Shown: piece after piece, positions 49,101 to 55,100 of the stretch
Layout: each line of letters begins with the position of its first letter
Numbering within the stretch: the stretch's first letter is position 1
Source of the DNA: Gavia stellata
Lineage: Eukaryota; Chordata; Aves; Gaviiformes; Gaviidae
Direction of reading: 5' to 3'
NCBI RefSeq assembly: GCF_030936135.1
Contig: NC_082618.1
Span: 7,723,034 to 7,787,033 of the forward strand
DNA: 64,000 bases
Position numbers and translations under genes: made by a program
Notes under the pieces: generated by a model
What the model saw: only the letters and a program-made list of their open reading frames with translations
Told to the model about the DNA's origin: nothing
Databases searched by the model: none

Positions 49101-52048
49101 CTGGGACATGGGGGAGTGGTTTCACCCAGTCCCCGACGCCCAGCCACGCTGTGCCGCCGGCCATCCACCCATGCACCCCACAGAAATGACAGCCACCCCA
49201 GATATGGCGGGTGCTGCCCCTTCCCAGATGTGGTGTGGGTCCGCAGGGACGAGGGCGGCTCAGCACAGTCCCCGCCGAGGGGGTTAAACCCCCCGTAGAA
49301 CGGAGGGAGCCCGGCACCCTCCCCGCTCCAGCCAGGGAGGGGCTTCCAGAGCAACAGCCCAAAATATGTCTATAATTTCCTGTTTCAAAAAGGATCATTT
49401 TTATTTAAATTAGGACCAGAAACATTCCAGGGAGCTTAGCGGGGCCTGGGGGAGAGCCGGGCCTCCCTGCACGCCGGCACCTTGCACGGCCCCTCCGGGT
49501 GAGGGACCCCTGACCGCACCCTGCACCACGGCCTCGGCTCCCCAGCACCAGCAAATCTGTGGCGCATCCCTCGGTGCACCCCTGCACCGCACAGGAGGGG
49601 TCAGCATCCTGCGCCGGGGGTGCCCATGCTGTGGTGGCACCCAAAGATGCCACAAACACAGTCACTGCCACCCCTCTGGCCGGATTCCTCCAGCTGATGC
49701 CATCTAACCATGCCAGGACCCGGCGCGAGGCCGCACGCTGCAGCCTCTCCCCAACAGCCCCAAGGGCACCGGCATCTTCTTTCCCCCTTCCCAGCCGCAG
49801 CACCGTGCTCTTGGCGGGCACAAGCACTTTGCCAGCCCCTGCACGCTGGCATCGAATGTGCACCTGCTCCCACGCCGGCGCGCTGCAGCAAGGGCAGCAG
49901 CCGTGTCCCCCAGCCCCATGGGGTTATCCGGCCAGGGGTTTTCCCAGCGGCACAGCCGGCATCGCCTGGTGATGCATGCCGGGCTCTGGGGAGGAGCTGC
50001 CAGAAAGCCAGAGCTCCAGCTCGGCGCAGACTCCACCCCGCAGCACTGGCGCCTGCTCGAGGAGCACATGGAGCCCCACGGCCACGGCCTCACCACAGCC
50101 ACCCTCGCTCCGTCCCGACCACCACCCCATGGGGACGGGTCCCTGCCATGCTCAGCACAGCCCTCTCCGTCTCAGGTGACCTGCTCTGTGGGTACAGACA
50201 CCCTCCTCTCCCTAAGGAAGGCTTAAAAATACACTAAACAAGCCCAGTTATAAGCTAAACCAACACCACACTGCTGCACCCCCCTACCACCATGGAGGGG
50301 GTCCAGCCCTGCAGGCTGTCGGCATTTGGGGGGCCTCCGCTGGGATGCCGGCCGGCTGACCGGGGCACTGGTTAGCCTGCAGCAGGGTCAGCAGAGCTGG
50401 GCGGCTCACGCGGGAGATGTGGGTCACCCAGCCATTAAGTTTCTATTTATACAGCACCAGCCGCGCACGCAGGACTGCGCACACCGTCAGCAGCTCCCGT
50501 CCCCCGGCACACCGCGCTGCCCACCCCAGTCCCGTCCCTGGGGAGGGATCCCAGCTAGGGGAGGCCAGCGTGGGCAGTGGGACACGCAGCAGGGCAGGCA
50601 GCGCCCCTCCTGCAAAGCAGCGTTAGGGATTTCCCAGCAGCGAGGAGCAAAGCTGCTGGACCATGCTCCCTCAGCAAAAGGATGGGGACAGACTTTCCCC
50701 ACGCGATGTAGAACCGGGCTCTCCCGGAGCCCCTCCGGCAGGAGAAAGACCAAACCCAACAGCATACTAAGCATTTTGTGGGGCAAAACCCACCGGTGCC
50801 AGTTCGCAAGCCCTGATGCAAACCCACCCTTGCAGCTGCTCTGCTGCCACGGGCAGGCATCACCCCTGCAGCCCAGCCACAGCCTCCCGTTGCTCCCCAC
50901 ACATCGCTGCCCGGAGCAGCCCCGGCACCCGCCGGTTCCCATGGCCCCTGCCAACCCAAACACCCGCCGCAAGGATGCTGGCAGCCAGCAGAAACCCAGG
51001 GCACCGGCCCTGCGGCGGGGATGGCTTTACTCACATCCCAGGCAGCACGACGTGTCCCCTGGCCGCCCCGCAGCCAGCAGCGGCTCAGCTCGCTCAGCTC
51101 CAGGATGGGCTGCACCTTCAGCTGCACCGTCTCCCCCGACTGCCGGATCATCTCCACGATCTCATCCCGGGACTTGTTCTCCACGTTTCGCCCATTAATC
51201 TCCACCAGCCGGTCACCCGGCACCAACCCCAACGCCAAGTCTTTGGTGCCGGCTCCGGGTTCGGCGAAGTGCACAACACGCCGGTACACCTGCCCGTCGG
51301 GCGCCCGGTCCAGCATGGTGGTGCGGCGCAGGGAGAAGCCAAAGTCACCGGTGTTGCGCCTCTGCAGCTCCAGCTGCCGTGGGGGCGGGGGCTGCGGGGG
51401 CACCAAAGCAGGTAGCCGCAGCTCGGCGGGGAACCTCTTGCCGACGAGCTCCGGCACCCTGGTACGCAGGGAGGCGGCGGGAGGGGTGCAGGGGTGTCCC
51501 AGGGGAACCCCTTGCTTGGCGAGCTGGGTCTCCAGTGTGCGTACCTCCACCTGTGGGGAGGGGGCCGCCGAGTGCTCGGAGGGGGTGGACGTCTCCGAGG
51601 TGCTCTCATCCCGGCTCTTCTGGGAGAAGGAGAAGCGTTTGACAATCATCTGGGAGTTCTGTTTGGCCAACGAGCCGAACTTGGCCGCCCGCTGCAGCAC
51701 CGAGCCCTTGAAGTTGGCATCGTCCACCTTGAGGTCGTCGCTGGAGCTGGCCGTGCTCAGGTGGCCTGAGTCCAAAATGACGCTGCCCCGATTGCTGTCG
51801 GAGTCGATGTCTGTGAGATGCAGGTCGGAGCCGCTGGCCACCTTGATGGGGATGGGGTTGGAGATCTCCAGGCGTGTCTTGGAGTCCCGCTTGGAAGCAC
51901 GGTTGAGGTTGAAGAAGCCTCGGCGCATGCTCATCTCCTCCAGGCTCTTGAGCTCAGCTGCCGACATCCGCTCCTTCTTCTCCTTCTTTTCCTTCTTCTC
52001 CTTTCGGGCCCCATCCTTCTCCTTGTCCTTCTTCATCAGGTTGAACAT
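18979..52048 (-). CDS. MYO18A: MYO18A, unconventional myosin XVIIIa (complete, alpha and gamma forms)
   Basis: Forty phase-consistent coding exons give an alpha protein of 2,055 residues (human about 2,054). Layout: Lys/Glu-rich N-terminus (1-30), PDZ domain (about 224-316, GDFGFSL loop), myosin head (about 405-1172) with P-loop GASGSGKT (504-511), switch [10 protein letters not shown] (555-563) and switch [11 protein letters not shown] (794-802), one IQ motif (1195-1215), long coiled coil (about 1264-1960) and a Ser-rich tail. Known biology: an actin-binding myosin with little or no motor ATPase that links Golgi and plasma membrane to actin. Between coding exons 1 and 2 lie gamma-type N-terminal exons, and there are two alternative last exons (20364-21534 or 18979-19117). 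The non-coding first exon of alpha ends at 57223. Two microexons occur in the head. Confidence 0.98.
19294..19299 (-). terminator. MYO18A: Candidate polyadenylation signal for the long MYO18A terminal exon
   Basis: AATAAA on the minus strand lies about 1.07 kb past the long-isoform stop and just upstream of the short-isoform last exon. That is where a composite terminal-exon arrangement would need it. No closer signal was noted. Confidence 0.35.
20364..21534 (-). CDS. MYO18A: MYO18A alternative long terminal exon (Ser/Arg-rich, Lys block)
   Basis: After acceptor GGCACAG the frame is open for 389 codons to TGA at 20364-20366. It starts [20 protein letters not shown], then has a Ser/Arg-rich region with many RSxS-type sites, a Lys-rich block ([20 protein letters not shown]) and a poly-Ser stretch ([18 protein letters not shown]), ending LYRPESD. 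The pyrimidine tract is about 35-60 nt upstream of the acceptor with no AG between. It fits the C-terminal extension reported for the muscle gamma isoform; that isoform link is inferred. Confidence 0.85.
21631..21865. promoter_or_regulatory. AT-rich candidate conserved element upstream of the long terminal exon
   Basis: A 235-bp AT-rich unique block (GGAATTGTTCTACCCC, GTTGCATTCAATTTATTTCA, AATAAATTAAACCAATTAAG) immediately 5' of the alternative last exon. It may be intronic splicing or enhancer sequence. Confidence 0.35.
22548..22670 (-). CDS. MYO18A: MYO18A coding exon 39
   Basis: Residues 1969-2010: [20 protein letters not shown], then [20 protein letters not shown]. It ends in phase 2 (AG|GTGGGT), which both alternative last exons can complete (AG+G or AG+C). 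Confidence 0.96.
22671..24270 (-). other. MYO18A: MYO18A intron between coding exons 38 and 39
   Basis: 1.6 kb. The stretch 23130-24060 is unique and AT-richer than its surroundings, especially 23330-23510 and 23700-23840 (ending in AACAACAAAAAACA and a C(14) run). It is probably conserved non-coding sequence. A 72-codon minus-strand ORF at 23340-23558 lies inside. Confidence 0.5.
24271..24315 (-). CDS. MYO18A: MYO18A coding exon 38 (45 nt)
   Basis: Acceptor CTCCCAG, donor CT|GTGAGG. Encodes [14 protein letters not shown] between two split codons (residues 1954-1969), matching human LQDMVTKYQKRKNK. Confidence 0.95.
24480..24600. repeat. 26-bp tandem repeat in a MYO18A intron
   Basis: Three to four copies of GGGCTGGATCCCAGCATCCC + AGGTC in the 24316-24984 intron. 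Confidence 0.85.
24720..24870. repeat. GATGCACGTGTGCACGATGC-type tandem repeat
   Basis: Alternating GATGCACGTGTGCAC and ATGGATGGACG units, partly palindromic (GTGCAC), ending in GGAT repeats. It sits in the same intron as the 26-bp repeat. Confidence 0.8.
24985..25124 (-). CDS. MYO18A: MYO18A coding exon 37
   Basis: Residues 1908-1954, [20 protein letters not shown] then [16 protein letters not shown]. Phase 0 in, phase 2 out. Confidence 0.97.
25207..25392 (-). CDS. MYO18A: MYO18A coding exon 36
   Basis: 62 codons (1846-1907), [20 protein letters not shown] through [15 protein letters not shown]. Coiled coil. Confidence 0.97.
26069..26206 (-). CDS. MYO18A: MYO18A coding exon 35
   Basis: 46 codons (1800-1845), [20 protein letters not shown] through [20 protein letters not shown]. 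Near-invariant coiled coil. Confidence 0.97.
26454..26537 (-). CDS. MYO18A: MYO18A coding exon 34
   Basis: 28 codons (1772-1799), [20 protein letters not shown] then EKQELQEK. Coiled coil. Confidence 0.96.
26640..26756 (-). CDS. MYO18A: MYO18A coding exon 33
   Basis: 39 codons (1733-1771), [20 protein letters not shown] then [19 protein letters not shown]. Coiled coil. Confidence 0.97.
26934..27047 (-). CDS. MYO18A: MYO18A coding exon 32
   Basis: 38 codons (1695-1732), [20 protein letters not shown] then [18 protein letters not shown]. Coiled coil. Confidence 0.97.
27139..27285 (-). CDS. MYO18A: MYO18A coding exon 31
   Basis: 49 codons (1646-1694), [20 protein letters not shown] then [20 protein letters not shown]. 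Coiled coil. Confidence 0.97.
27397..27501 (-). CDS. MYO18A: MYO18A coding exon 30
   Basis: 35 codons (1611-1645), [20 protein letters not shown] then [15 protein letters not shown]. Coiled coil. Confidence 0.97.
27819..27929 (-). CDS. MYO18A: MYO18A coding exon 29
   Basis: 37 codons (1574-1610), [20 protein letters not shown] then [17 protein letters not shown]. Coiled coil, phase 0/0. Confidence 0.97.
28228..28428 (-). CDS. MYO18A: MYO18A coding exon 28
   Basis: 67 codons (1507-1573), [20 protein letters not shown] through [20 protein letters not shown]. Coiled coil. Confidence 0.97.
28507..28630 (-). CDS. MYO18A: MYO18A coding exon 27
   Basis: Residues 1465-1506, [20 protein letters not shown] then [20 protein letters not shown]. 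It lies beyond a 1.1-kb intron that holds an AT-rich island. Confidence 0.96.
29230..29450. promoter_or_regulatory. AT-rich candidate conserved element in a MYO18A intron
   Basis: About 200 bp of AT-rich unique DNA (GAAATTAATTAGATTGGATT, ATTTGTGTATGTGATCATTA) in the intron between coding exons 26 and 27, flanked by GC-rich sequence. A regulatory role is inferred. Confidence 0.3.
29768..29922 (-). CDS. MYO18A: MYO18A coding exon 26
   Basis: Residues 1414-1465, [20 protein letters not shown] through [20 protein letters not shown]. Phase 0 in, phase 2 out. Confidence 0.96.
30087..30214 (-). CDS. MYO18A: MYO18A coding exon 25
   Basis: Residues 1371-1413, [20 protein letters not shown] then [20 protein letters not shown]. 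Coiled coil. Confidence 0.96.
30365..30476 (-). CDS. MYO18A: MYO18A coding exon 24
   Basis: Residues 1334-1371, [20 protein letters not shown] then ELDDDDS, including an acidic skip in the coiled coil. Confidence 0.96.
30553..30672 (-). CDS. MYO18A: MYO18A coding exon 23
   Basis: 40 codons (1294-1333), [20 protein letters not shown] then [17 protein letters not shown]. Coiled coil, phase 0/0. Confidence 0.96.
30771..30860 (-). CDS. MYO18A: MYO18A coding exon 22 (start of coiled coil)
   Basis: 30 codons (1264-1293), [20 protein letters not shown] then [10 protein letters not shown], clear heptads. Phase 0/0. Confidence 0.96.
31610..31740. repeat. 30-bp tandem repeat in a MYO18A intron
   Basis: Four to five copies of a unit like CACCCCATCATGGGCTCCTG + CATCC in the intron between coding exons 21 and 22 (30861-31803). 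Confidence 0.8.
31804..31947 (-). CDS. MYO18A: MYO18A coding exon 21
   Basis: 48 codons (1216-1263): [20 protein letters not shown], then [19 protein letters not shown], the neck-tail junction helix shared with myosin II. Confidence 0.97.
32374..32502 (-). CDS. MYO18A: MYO18A coding exon 20 (IQ motif; weak donor)
   Basis: 43 codons (1173-1215): [20 protein letters not shown], then the IQ segment [20 protein letters not shown]. The donor is AAG|GTTCGT, weaker than its neighbours. Confidence 0.96.
32793..32858 (-). CDS. MYO18A: MYO18A coding exon 19
   Basis: 22 codons (1151-1172), [20 protein letters not shown] then SR, the end of the converter. Phase 0/0. Confidence 0.95.
32972..33081 (-). 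CDS. MYO18A: MYO18A coding exon 18
   Basis: Residues 1114-1150: [20 protein letters not shown], then [17 protein letters not shown], converter region. Confidence 0.96.
33082..33984 (-). other. MYO18A: MYO18A intron between coding exons 17 and 18
   Basis: 0.9 kb, no repeat. A moderately AT-richer unique stretch lies at 33410-33640. Nothing coding was recognised. Confidence 0.5.
33985..34222 (-). CDS. MYO18A: MYO18A coding exon 17
   Basis: Residues 1035-1114: [20 protein letters not shown], a Gly-rich loop (AAGGGGDPR), then [20 protein letters not shown]. The HFVHCFLP block corresponds to the SH1-region entry of the head. Confidence 0.96.
34312..34498 (-). CDS. MYO18A: MYO18A coding exon 16
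   Basis: Residues 972-1034: [20 protein letters not shown], then [20 protein letters not shown]. This is actin-interface and loop-2-like sequence, very well conserved. Confidence 0.96.
34582..34741 (-). CDS. MYO18A: MYO18A coding exon 15
   Basis: Residues 919-972: [20 protein letters not shown], then [11 protein letters not shown], then SVLLQESQK. Phase 1 in, phase 2 out. Confidence 0.96.
34823..34964 (-). CDS. MYO18A: MYO18A coding exon 14
   Basis: Residues 872-919: [20 protein letters not shown], then [18 protein letters not shown], lower 50-kDa subdomain. Confidence 0.96.
34965..35729 (-). repeat. MYO18A: MYO18A intron with GGAGCACCCCAGGGACTGG minisatellite
   Basis: Between about 35275 and 35490, roughly ten degenerate copies of GGAGCACCCCAGGGACTGG or GTGCACCTTGGGGACC appear. 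The rest of the intron is featureless. Confidence 0.75.
35730..35816 (-). CDS. MYO18A: MYO18A coding exon 13
   Basis: 29 codons (843-871): [18 protein letters not shown], then [11 protein letters not shown]. Phase 0/0. Confidence 0.95.
36324..36516 (-). CDS. MYO18A: MYO18A coding exon 12 (switch II)
   Basis: Residues 778-842. The switch II segment reads [11 protein letters not shown], where human has [29 protein letters not shown] follows, the relay-helix region. Confidence 0.97.
36602..36692 (-). CDS. MYO18A: MYO18A coding exon 11
   Basis: Residues 748-778, [20 protein letters not shown] then [10 protein letters not shown]. Phase 1 in, phase 2 out. Confidence 0.96.
36771..36947 (-). CDS. 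MYO18A: MYO18A coding exon 10
   Basis: Residues 689-748: [20 protein letters not shown], then [20 protein letters not shown]. The RSTSF segment is a basophilic-kinase-like site conserved in the family. Confidence 0.96.
37483..37494 (-). CDS. MYO18A: MYO18A 12-nt microexon (DADE)
   Basis: Acceptor ATGCAG, exon ACGCCGACGAAG, donor GTAAAG, phase 1/1. With the next exon it reads K-DADE-AGRKQF, aligning with human K-EAAE-AGRKQF, so it is probably the constitutive orthologous microexon. Without it the protein would be four residues shorter. Confidence 0.8.
37495..38597 (-). other. MYO18A: MYO18A intron separating the two microexons
   Basis: 1.1 kb. GC-rich, with a short repeat of GAGCAGAATGCGGGGATGCT-like units near 37915-37965. 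No further exon was recognised. Confidence 0.5.
38598..38618 (-). CDS. MYO18A: MYO18A candidate 21-nt microexon (EPLADGA)
   Basis: Bounded by acceptor CCCCGCAG and donor G|GTAATC, phase 1/1, so it can be included or skipped without a frame change. It would insert seven residues after GAAGATK in the head. I know no exact counterpart; RNA evidence is required. Confidence 0.6.
38998..39142 (-). CDS. MYO18A: MYO18A coding exon 9
   Basis: Residues 637-685: [20 protein letters not shown], then [12 protein letters not shown]. It ends in phase 1 just before the microexon-bearing surface loop. Confidence 0.97.
39262..39325 (-). CDS. MYO18A: MYO18A coding exon 8 (weak donor)
   Basis: Residues 615-636, [20 protein letters not shown] then K. 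The 5' splice site is AAG|GTCGCT, with a poor match at intron positions +3 to +6. Confidence 0.95.
39419..39519 (-). CDS. MYO18A: MYO18A coding exon 7
   Basis: Residues 582-615, [20 protein letters not shown] followed by [13 protein letters not shown]. Phase 0 in, phase 2 out. Confidence 0.96.
39520..40043 (-). other. MYO18A: MYO18A intron between coding exons 6 and 7
   Basis: 0.5 kb without recognisable features. A unique, less GC-rich stretch lies at 39665-39860. Confidence 0.5.
40044..40186 (-). CDS. MYO18A: MYO18A coding exon 6 (switch I)
   Basis: Residues 534-581, with [16 protein letters not shown] and switch [17 protein letters not shown]. Conventional myosins have Ser-Ser-Arg here, so the Ala-Thr-Arg version is typical of class XVIII. 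Confidence 0.97.
40470..40680 (-). CDS. MYO18A: MYO18A coding exon 5 (P-loop)
   Basis: Residues 464-534. It contains [20 protein letters not shown] and the nucleotide-binding P-loop GASGSGKT at 504-511. Confidence 0.98.
40802..40978 (-). CDS. MYO18A: MYO18A coding exon 4
   Basis: Residues 405-463: [20 protein letters not shown], then [13 protein letters not shown]. This is the canonical entry into the myosin head. Confidence 0.97.
41054..41163 (-). CDS. MYO18A: MYO18A coding exon 3
   Basis: Residues 368-404, with [20 protein letters not shown]. It completes the N-terminal SH3-like subdomain before the head. Confidence 0.96.
41306..41393 (-). CDS. MYO18A: MYO18A coding exon 2
   Basis: Residues 339-368, [20 protein letters not shown], an SH3-like pre-motor segment. 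This is the first exon shared by alpha and gamma. Phase 0 in, phase 1 out. Confidence 0.97.
41394..42698 (-). other. MYO18A: MYO18A intron before coding exon 2
   Basis: Contains a short ACATG/GGGACAC-type tandem repeat (about 41800-41890). There is also a possible alternative in-frame exon 42594-42677 flanked by CCTCAG and GTAAGG, only 21 nt from exon g5. Nothing else was recognised. Confidence 0.5.
42699..42734 (-). CDS. MYO18A: MYO18A gamma-region exon g5 (36 nt)
   Basis: Strong acceptor TTGCTGCCGTTAG, donor CAG|GTACCG. Twelve codons [12 protein letters not shown], phase 0/0, which would join coding exon 2 (AKTEEQ) in frame. Confidence 0.65.
43178..43255 (-). CDS. MYO18A: MYO18A gamma-region exon g4 (78 nt)
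   Basis: Acceptor GCCTCCAG, donor TCT|GTAATT. Twenty-six codons, [20 protein letters not shown] then RIFTTS, phase 0/0. It has a plausible amphipathic helix. Confidence 0.7.
43518..43583 (-). CDS. MYO18A: MYO18A gamma-region exon g3 (66 nt)
   Basis: Acceptor GTGTGGAG after a C/T-rich tract, donor CAG|GTGTGC. Twenty-two codons [20 protein letters not shown] plus QQ, phase 0/0, similar in composition to g2. The acceptor is mediocre. Confidence 0.6.
43787..44419 (-). CDS. MYO18A: MYO18A gamma-region exon g2 (Pro-rich N-terminus with start codon)
   Basis: 211 codons, phase 0/0, acceptor GGCTGCAG and donor AAG|GTACCG. An ATG in good context (GATGCCATG) at 44396-44398 begins [21 protein letters not shown] basic amphipathic patch ([19 protein letters not shown]) and Pro/Lys-rich PxxP sequence follow, ending ALERHK. 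It replaces the KE/PDZ region and corresponds to the proline-rich N-terminus of the cardiac gamma isoform. Confidence 0.85.
45092..45148 (-). CDS. MYO18A: MYO18A gamma-region exon g1 (57 nt)
   Basis: Acceptor CCCTCAG, donor GCT|GTAAGT. Nineteen codons, [19 protein letters not shown], phase 0/0, with no ATG. It may be 5' UTR of gamma or an in-frame addition after coding exon 1. Confidence 0.7.
45149..51034 (-). other. MYO18A: MYO18A intron between PDZ exon and gamma exons
   Basis: 5.9 kb of mostly unique GC-rich DNA. Apart from the internal promoter at 47.03-47.29 kb I recognise no exon. Long ORFs in it (for example 47489-49354) have no recognisable domain. Confidence 0.6.
47030..47290 (-). 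promoter_or_regulatory. MYO18A: Internal MYO18A promoter with perfect MEF2 site (gamma form)
   Basis: CTAAAAATAG at 47166-47175 (CTATTTTTAG on the minus strand) fits the MEF2 consensus YTAWWWWTAR and could double as a TATA-like element. Upstream is a short CpG-rich stretch. Downstream is an ATG-free leader ending in a good donor, GCG|GTAAGG, with last exon base 47043. It lies upstream of exons g1-g5, as needed for a striated-muscle start. Confidence 0.6.
51035..52048 (-). CDS. MYO18A: MYO18A coding exon 1 (KE-rich region and PDZ domain; alpha-specific)
   Basis: 338 codons opening [21 protein letters not shown] Ser-rich linker is followed by a PDZ domain with [12 protein letters not shown] and [20 protein letters not shown]. 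It ends phase 0 at donor GAT|GTGAGT. The best 5' acceptor is TCCTGCAG with exon base 52127, leaving a 79-nt leader in this exon. Confidence 0.97.
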
Positions 52049-52127
52049 GGTGGAGGGGGGCTCGGGGCGTGCTCACCCCTGCGGCAGGGCCCTGGGTCGG
52101 GTCACTGGTGATGGCACGGCCGCCTGC

Positions 52128-55100
52128 CTGCAGGACAGATGGGCAAGGGTGCTGTCAGACAGGGGTACAACCAACACCCACCCCACCGCCCCTCACTCCA
52201 CCCTACAGGTCACCCCCAAGCCTTGTCCCAGCGTCCCCACCCTCCCCAGGGCTCCGAGACTGCCCCAGTCATCATGTCCTTGCCCTGGCTGGGCATCAAG
52301 CCCCAGGGATGCAGCAAGGGTGGCCCTGCACCCCCAGGGATGCCCTGAAAGAAGCCCAGCAGCCTGGCACCCCCCTGCATCCCCATGCCAGCACCGGGGC
52401 TGACTGTGGGCATGACACCCGCTATCTCCAGCAGCTCAGGAGCTGTTTCAGAGCAGCACGGGCAGGTAGGGGAGGAAGGCATCCTGGTTGCATTTGCAGC
52501 GGTTACCACCGGCGTGAACATTCCCCAGGCAAAACCGCCCATCCCTGCCGGCTGCGGCACCACAGGCATCCCGCCTGCCAGTTCAAAAGCCCCTTGTCAA
52601 AGAAACAGAGGCCTCTCTGCCGCTCGTCCCAGCCCCGGCCACCGCGAAGCCGCGAGGGACAGCCATGGGCAGTGTCCCCACTGGGGAGGGAGGGGAAAAC
52701 ACGGCCCTAAGTGAAGGCTGCTCTAATAAACAGGAACCTGTAAAATCACATCCCTCACAAACACTGATAAGTGTCTAATTTTAGCCGGGGCGACGCAGAA
52801 ACTCGTGACGCTGCCGGTGACCTCCAGGAACAGTCGCTCTTTCATTCGGGCGTCCTGTGCAAGGGGGGGGAGCACCTAGCTGGCGGCAAAACCGCGGCCA
52901 GGGAGAAACTCCAGCTGCCCCCAGAAAACCCCACGTGCACCCAGAGCCCAGGGGCACCCACAGCCTCACCCCGCATGGGGCTGCTATGGGACCTGTCTGC
53001 CCCCGGGGCAACCAGTGCCCACCAGCCCCCCTGACCTCCATCAAATGCTCGGGCTGCGGATAAACAACTCCAAACTGGAGCAGCCGGCTGTCAGCGCCGC
53101 ACGGGACGGGCTGACAGCTATATATAACGGGGCAGGAAGCCGCGCAGGAACTTAACCTCGGCACAAAGGACAACAGGAAAACTCCCCACGTTCGAAGCAT
53201 CTGCTTTAGAGCTCTCTGATGGGTGCGGGGATGAGGTTTGAGCAACCCGTGGGGACGCTGCCCACGCTGGCAGTGCCGGCTCTGCGGGCACCCTGGGATG
53301 CATGGATGCCGTGCCATGCCGTGCTGTGCCATGCTTGCACCTTGGCTCCATCGGTGCTGCATCACCACCCTGGCCTGGGCCACCTCACTACGGGGGCACG
53401 TGGTCCCCACTGCCCCCAAACGCACCCAGTGGGAGACTGGGAACCCTTGCTGAGGCCTCCCCTTGGCAAAGCCACACGGGTTCAGGGGACGGCAGGGGAC
53501 TGCCCGAACCCGGCCAGCCCTTGGGGCCCGGGCAGGAGCGCATGTCCCTGGAGAGGCCCGGCCACAGGGCAGGTGAGGGCAGGGCCCTGCAAGCCACGGC
53601 ATGGTGCTGGCCCCGGGCGCGTGATACAGCCGAGACGGCGAGGGGAAGCAGTCGGAGGGACAAGGTCGAACACGCTCTGTTCGCCAGCACCGAGCCTCCT
53701 GCCCACAGCCAGAGGGGCTGCCATGGCCCTGCCCACGCTGCTCAGCCCCAGGGCTCTGCCTGTTCTGCCTTCCCCTGCAGCACCCGGGGCTTTGCTTACG
53801 CCCACAGCCAGGACCTGGGCTGGGCAGGACCCCAAAACACATGAAAACAAGCCAGCTCCTTTCTCCCAGAAACACCGGCTGTGGGGTGACCGCTGACCTG
53901 AGCCCGGGGACGGTGCAGCTCCTTCCCCTGACCCGCAGCAGGTGCTGCTGGCAAAGGGCGCCACGGCCGCGCCACCGCGGGGACTGCTCTCCACCGGTTC
54001 CTCTGCGGTGGTGCCCGGGGCCTCAGCACAGACAATGGCAGGGGGAAAACTACCTGCGCCCGTCCCCCTGCCGTGACACGTGCCATCCGTACCCCCAGCT
54101 GCCTGGGCATCCCCAAAGGAGTGCTGCCACGGGGATGCAGAGAGGGCTGCACCCCCGGGAGCACCTCGCACTCACCCCACGGCAGGGAGGGGGCTGCCGG
54201 GACCCCTTCCTGGGTCTGGGGGGGGGACCCTCAGGAGCAGAGCCACTCGCTGGGCGGGTTCTGGTTAGAGCCAAGGCGCTTGGAGGCAGGCGGCCGGTGC
54301 GCTCTTTGTCTTCGGTGGTTTCTCTCCCCTGCACACACGCTCCCTCCCGGCCTTTGTATGCTCAACAAAAAGGGGGAACAAGCGTTACCATCTGCATCGC
54401 TAATCAGGCAGCATCGGCAGCCAGCGGCCCGACCACGTGTGCCCCACACAAGGCCACTGCCGGCAGCAGTGGGGCAGGGGGGACAGGAGCTTCGTGGACT
54501 GGGGCGAAGACCCCAGCATCCCCCCTGCACCGGTATCCCCAGCCCATGGGAGATGCCGTTGTGGTTTGCTCCTTTTTTCCCAAGGAGGCTCCCACCAGCG
54601 GCACGCACGCACCGGGGATGCCGGATGGGTGCAGCCCAACGCCGCAAGCGGGAGGCAGCTGCTGAGCGTCTCCTTGCTCCTGAATCAGACCCAACGCGCC
54701 TTCCCTGACTCAGCCCGGGCTCACTCCAGGATTACCCATCGCCAGGCGTGTTCGGGGCAGCGGCGTGCATGAGCCATGACAGAGGAGGGAGAGGCGCCCG
54801 CGGGCGCCAGCTGTGCCCGGGGATTGCACGCAAGGACGCTGCTGTGACACCTGGGCTGGCAGGGGACAGCGGATGTCACCCTGGAAGGGCCGGGTGGCAG
54901 AAAGGGAGACCCAGATTGAAGCCTCCAAACCCAAAAGCCCTCCCTGAGCCCCCCAAGCAGGAGCTGGCAGGGGGCGGGGGGATACAGCTTCCCCCTCATC
55001 CCCCCACCATGGCCATGAGCCCCCATGTCCCTGCCAGGGCGATGGGGAGTTTCAGGCAGGGAGGAAGGCGTTCACTGAAACTCCGGGCCACTCCTTCCCT

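Noticed and set aside
47489-49354. 621-codon minus-strand ORF
   Set aside because: Stop-poor GC-rich intron sequence; no recognisable domain, no conserved motif, and competing ORFs in other frames.
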